A DNA stretch of 8,886 bases from Peptococcaceae bacterium UBA2264 (lineage in GTDB: Bacteria; Bacillota; Desulfitobacteriia; Desulfitobacteriales; Desulfitobacteriaceae): positions 1 through 8,886 of the forward strand of contig DDXI01000074.1 in assembly GCA_002347475.1 (NCBI GenBank), written 5' to 3'. The stretch's first letter is position 1. Each line of letters starts with the position of its first letter. The notes under the pieces are model-generated. The model was not told the origin of the DNA. It was given only the letters and a program-made list of their open reading frames with translations, and searched no databases. Of the stretch, positions 6,847 to 8,886 are shown one piece after another. Position numbers and translations under genes: made by a program.

Positions 6847-7407
6847 ATGTCTGATTATATATTGACCCACACTAAAATTAAGTTTTATCCCTTAAAACCG
6901 GTCAAAGAAAATATCAATATAGTCGATATAGCCCATTCGCTATCCCTGATGACCAGGGCAAACGGGCATTACAGGCATTTCTACTCGATTGCCCAGCACT
7001 CCATTAGTTGCTTTAAGGAAGCCAAAATCCGGGGATATTCCCCAAGGGTGCAGCTCGCTTGTCTTTTGCATGATGCCAGTGAAAGCTATATATCCGATTT
7101 GACCAGGCCGGTCAAACGTAATCTGCCTGCTTATTTTGATATTGAGGAAAAACTGCAAGCAGTAATTTATGAATGGTTTGGGTTAGGTGATTTATCGGAG
7201 CAGGAACAGAAATTGATCGATGATGTGGACGATACTTTGCTTCATTATGAATTTGAAACATTAATGGATTTTCCTATATTTGAGGTCCCGCCATATCAGG
7301 CAATGGAACATGATTTCTCCCAAAGGGATTTTGCCGGTGTGGAAAATGAGTTCATGGCGATTTTTAAGCGATTGAATCATGCATCATTGACAAAAGTAGG
7401 TTTTTGA
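6847..7407 (+). CDS. HD-domain phosphohydrolase (YfbR-like)
   Basis: A 186-residue metal-dependent phosphohydrolase of the HD superfamily, in the group related to the deoxynucleotide 5'-phosphatase YfbR. Metal-binding residues are in place: H51 in YSIAQHS, H75-D76 in LLHDASE and D128/D129 in DDVDDTLLHYE. The stretch VDIAHSLSLMTRANGH (26-41) followed by FYSIAQHS is typical of this family, whose members often occur in phages and genomic islands. The likely substrate is a nucleotide monophosphate, but that is inferred from the family. I chose the ATG at 6847 because MSDYILTHTK is where family resemblance begins and a GAGG site precedes it; the in-frame TTG at 6757 would add 30 residues of unrelated character. 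The protein is cytosolic, with no signal peptide or membrane segment. It lies 259 bases behind hsdS on the same strand. A role in salvage or nucleotide-pool cleaning is likelier than one in defence. Confidence 0.85.
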   Translation: MSDYILTHTKIKFYPLKPVKENINIVDIAHSLSLMTRANGHYRHFYSIAQHSISCFKEAKIRGYSPRVQLACLLHDASESYISDLTRPVKRNLPAYFDIEEKLQAVIYEWFGLGDLSEQEQKLIDDVDDTLLHYEFETLMDFPIFEVPPYQAMEHDFSQRDFAGVENEFMAIFKRLNHASLTKVGF

Positions 7408-7416
7408 AGGTAATAT
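7387..7416 (+). promoter_or_regulatory. Promoter for the serine acetyltransferase gene
   Basis: TTGACA (7387-7392) and TAATAT (7411-7416) are spaced by 18 bases, a near-consensus sigma-A promoter overlapping the last codons of the HD gene. Transcription would start near 7423, leaving a leader of about 75 bases. That is too short for a T-box riboswitch, and I see no other regulatory RNA in it. Confidence 0.55.
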
Positions 7417-7498
7417 GCTCACAAACCACTAATTATGGAAAACATAGCAGAATAGTTTTGTCTGTTTTCGTGGGTAAAGGGAGGGTGACAGGTAAGAA

Positions 7499-8425
7499 AT
7501 GACTAAAGAGTACAATAATAAAATTAAGCAGCTTGTCGGCGAAATCTCTTTAAGCTATGAGCAGGAGCAGCATCTTGTTCCTCATGAATTGGGGCCGCTT
7601 CCCAACCGGGATGCTATAATCGAGATTACAGGGAAGCTAAGACAGCTCTTATTTCCCGGCTATTTTGGCAAAAAGAATTTCGAAGAGGAAATAAAAGAAT
7701 ATCATGTCGGAGCACTGGTGACAGATATTTTCACAGCCTTAAGTGAACAAATTGCTTTTGCACTGAAGTATAACCCTAACCGGCAGGAAAATTACAGCAG
7801 TGCTGAGATAAGTGACAAGGCTCAGCAGATCAGTCTTATGTTCTTGAACAGAATATCCAAAATCAGAGAATACCTGGCGACAGATGTGCAAGCTGCTTTT
7901 GATGGGGATCCGGCAGCAACCAGCCTGGATGAAATTATTTTTTCATATCCGGGCATTTTTGCTATAAGTATCCACCGCCTGGCTCATGAGCTTCATCAGC
8001 TGGAGGTGCCCTTGATCCCGAGAATAATCAGTGAATATGCTCATAATATTACTGGAATTGATATTCATCCGGGTGCTAAAATTGGAAAATACTTCTTAAT
8101 TGATCATGGTACCGGGGTAGTCATTGGAGAGACAAGCGTTATCGGCAATTATGTTAAAATATATCAGGGTGTGACCTTGGGTGCTTTATCAACCAGAGGG
8201 GGCCAGACACTGAGAGGAGTTAAGAGACATCCAACTCTTGAAGATGAAGTGACAGTCTATTCGGGTGCCTCGATCTTTGGGGGAGAAACAATTATCGGCA
8301 GATCAGCGACTATTGGCAGTAATGCATTTATCACGAAATCGGTACCGGGCGGTACCAGTGTGAGCATTAAAAATCCTGAACTATCCTTTAAAAACAAGGT
8401 GTCACAGACCTTCATATCAGATTGA
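7499..8425 (+). CDS. epsC: Serine O-acetyltransferase, EpsC type
   Basis: This enzyme transfers an acetyl group from acetyl-CoA to L-serine to make O-acetylserine, the first committed step of cysteine synthesis. Some relatives sit in exopolysaccharide loci, hence the name EpsC. The 308 residues comprise a helical N-terminal part (about 1-180, longer than in short bacterial CysE) and a left-handed beta helix of hexapeptide repeats (about 185-285). Catalytic residues by analogy with Escherichia coli CysE are D188 in DIHPGAKIG, H203 in DHGTG and H244 in KRHPTL. VVIGETSVIG and YQGVTLGAL are typical family blocks. The start has an AAGGGAGGGTGA ribosome binding site (7477-7488), ten bases upstream. 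The gene has its own promoter and is followed directly by a hairpin, so it is a single-gene unit. No cysK-like O-acetylserine sulfhydrylase gene is present in the window. It appears intact and host-like. CysE is an equally acceptable name. Confidence 0.93.
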   Translation: MTKEYNNKIKQLVGEISLSYEQEQHLVPHELGPLPNRDAIIEITGKLRQLLFPGYFGKKNFEEEIKEYHVGALVTDIFTALSEQIAFALKYNPNRQENYSSAEISDKAQQISLMFLNRISKIREYLATDVQAAFDGDPAATSLDEIIFSYPGIFAISIHRLAHELHQLEVPLIPRIISEYAHNITGIDIHPGAKIGKYFLIDHGTGVVIGETSVIGNYVKIYQGVTLGALSTRGGQTLRGVKRHPTLEDEVTVYSGASIFGGETIIGRSATIGSNAFITKSVPGGTSVSIKNPELSFKNKVSQTFISD

Positions 8426-8436
8426 ATTATTTGATT

Positions 8437-8467
8437 AAGAGAACCCGCTGCATAGGCGGGTCCTTTT
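8437..8467. terminator. Shared terminator between convergent genes
   Basis: ACCCGC (8443-8448) pairs with GCGGGT (8456-8461) around a 7-base loop. The stem extends outwards through AAGAG/CTTTT with one mismatch, and the plus strand ends in TTTT (8464-8467). It begins 12 bases after the acetyltransferase stop. On the minus strand it lies about 27 bases past the protease stop, with TTCTCTT as the T-rich tail, so it probably serves both genes. Confidence 0.75.
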
Positions 8468-8493
8468 GATAAAGAGGTGTTAACAACAAGGGT

Positions 8494-8886
8494 CTACTGC
8501 AGATATTCCGGCGGTATTGACTGAAGCGGAATTGCCAGGGCTCTGGGCTCTTCTTTGTTATTGATCTTAATATCGGCGCTGGCAAAGATAACTCCGACCA
8601 CCTGCATTTGGCTGTTTATTACCGGACTGCCGCTGTTTCCGGGATTGATTGTGATATCTATATCGAAGACCAGTATCTGGCCTTCACTAATTTTATGATA
8701 TTGACCGGCCTGACCTCTCTGGGCTATGTAGTCATAACCCAGAGGATTGCCGATTATGGTCAGGGTGTCTCCCTCCTGAACCCAGTCAGTTCTATTCAGA
8801 GCTAGAGCGGGCAGATCACTGGCCTCAAGCTGAATTACGGCAATATCCATACCAGGAACGACTTCATATTGAACGGAGGAGTATTC
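8494..8886 (-). CDS. S1C (HtrA-like) trypsin-family serine protease, C-terminal part
   Basis: The last 130 residues of a chymotrypsin-fold serine peptidase. The frame is open to the window edge, so the 5' end, including any signal or membrane anchor and the catalytic His, lies outside. Visible are D14 (numbered from the edge) in MDIAVIQLE, the probable triad Asp; a GDTLTIIGNPLG block; and GNSGSPV with the probable nucleophile S85, preceded by ITINP. After the protease fold the protein ends within about 35 residues (AIPLQSIPPEYLQ). It therefore lacks the C-terminal PDZ domain of DegP/HtrA quality-control proteases. Members of this family usually act outside the membrane on misfolded or signalling proteins; the substrate here is unknown. 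An internal ATG (8848-8850) exists but is not the start, because the family fold continues upstream of it. The gene converges on the acetyltransferase gene and ends in TAG. Confidence 0.85.
   Translation of the reverse strand, partial: EYSSVQYEVVPGMDIAVIQLEASDLPALALNRTDWVQEGDTLTIIGNPLGYDYIAQRGQAGQYHKISEGQILVFDIDITINPGNSGSPVINSQMQVVGVIFASADIKINNKEEPRALAIPLQSIPPEYLQ

Noticed and set aside
519..7407. A wholly new defence system
   Set aside because: The core genes are recognisable type IA hsdRMS with intact motifs. Only the coupled leader, the HEPN-like motif and the adjacent HD gene go beyond the standard arrangement, and these are listed as separate findings.
8608..8805. 65-codon plus-strand frame opposite the protease gene
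   Set aside because: The minus-strand frame has clear protease motifs and stays open to the window edge, so this is its shadow.
1..8886. CRISPR array, tRNA or rRNA gene, insertion sequence or integrase
   Set aside because: No spaced repeats, cloverleaf sequence, transposase or integrase motifs were seen on either strand.

Overview
The window looks like chromosomal DNA of a low-to-moderate GC Gram-positive bacterium, probably class Clostridia. Strong GGAGG-type ribosome binding sites, the EpsC-type serine acetyltransferase and the style of the HD phosphohydrolase point that way. A Desulfitobacterium/Dehalobacter-like host is possible, but that is only a guess from protein style.

Layout. Positions 1-518 hold no intact gene. 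There is a strong hairpin (162-190), an AT-rich stretch with a 65-codon minus-strand reading that looks like the tail of a decayed gene (221-418), and a plausible promoter (457-485). Positions 519-6587 form a type I restriction-modification operon of the EcoKI (type IA) kind in the order R-M-S. It is preceded by a 26-codon reading frame resembling the first residues of a small XRE-family repressor, cut short and coupled to hsdR. All three junctions (leader ORF/hsdR, hsdR/hsdM, hsdM/hsdS) are one-base stop/start overlaps (TGATG, TAATG, TAATG), so the operon is translationally coupled throughout. Positions 6588-6846 are a low-information spacer with possible gene debris. An HD-domain phosphohydrolase follows (6847-7407), then serine O-acetyltransferase (7499-8425), which has its own good promoter overlapping the end of the HD gene. 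A hairpin (8437-8467) lies between this gene and the convergent, incomplete S1C-type serine protease gene on the minus strand (8494-8886).

How the genes work together. HsdS reads a bipartite DNA site. With HsdM it methylates adenines in that site, and with HsdR added the complex translocates and cleaves unmodified foreign DNA. The acetyltransferase (cysteine synthesis) and the protease are ordinary host genes and mark the right edge of the defence locus. The HD protein stands between the two and could belong to either. I see no clearly new system. The points most worth a second look are the truncated repressor leader coupled to hsdR, the HEPN-like Rx4H motif at the N-terminus of HsdR, and the gene remnant upstream.
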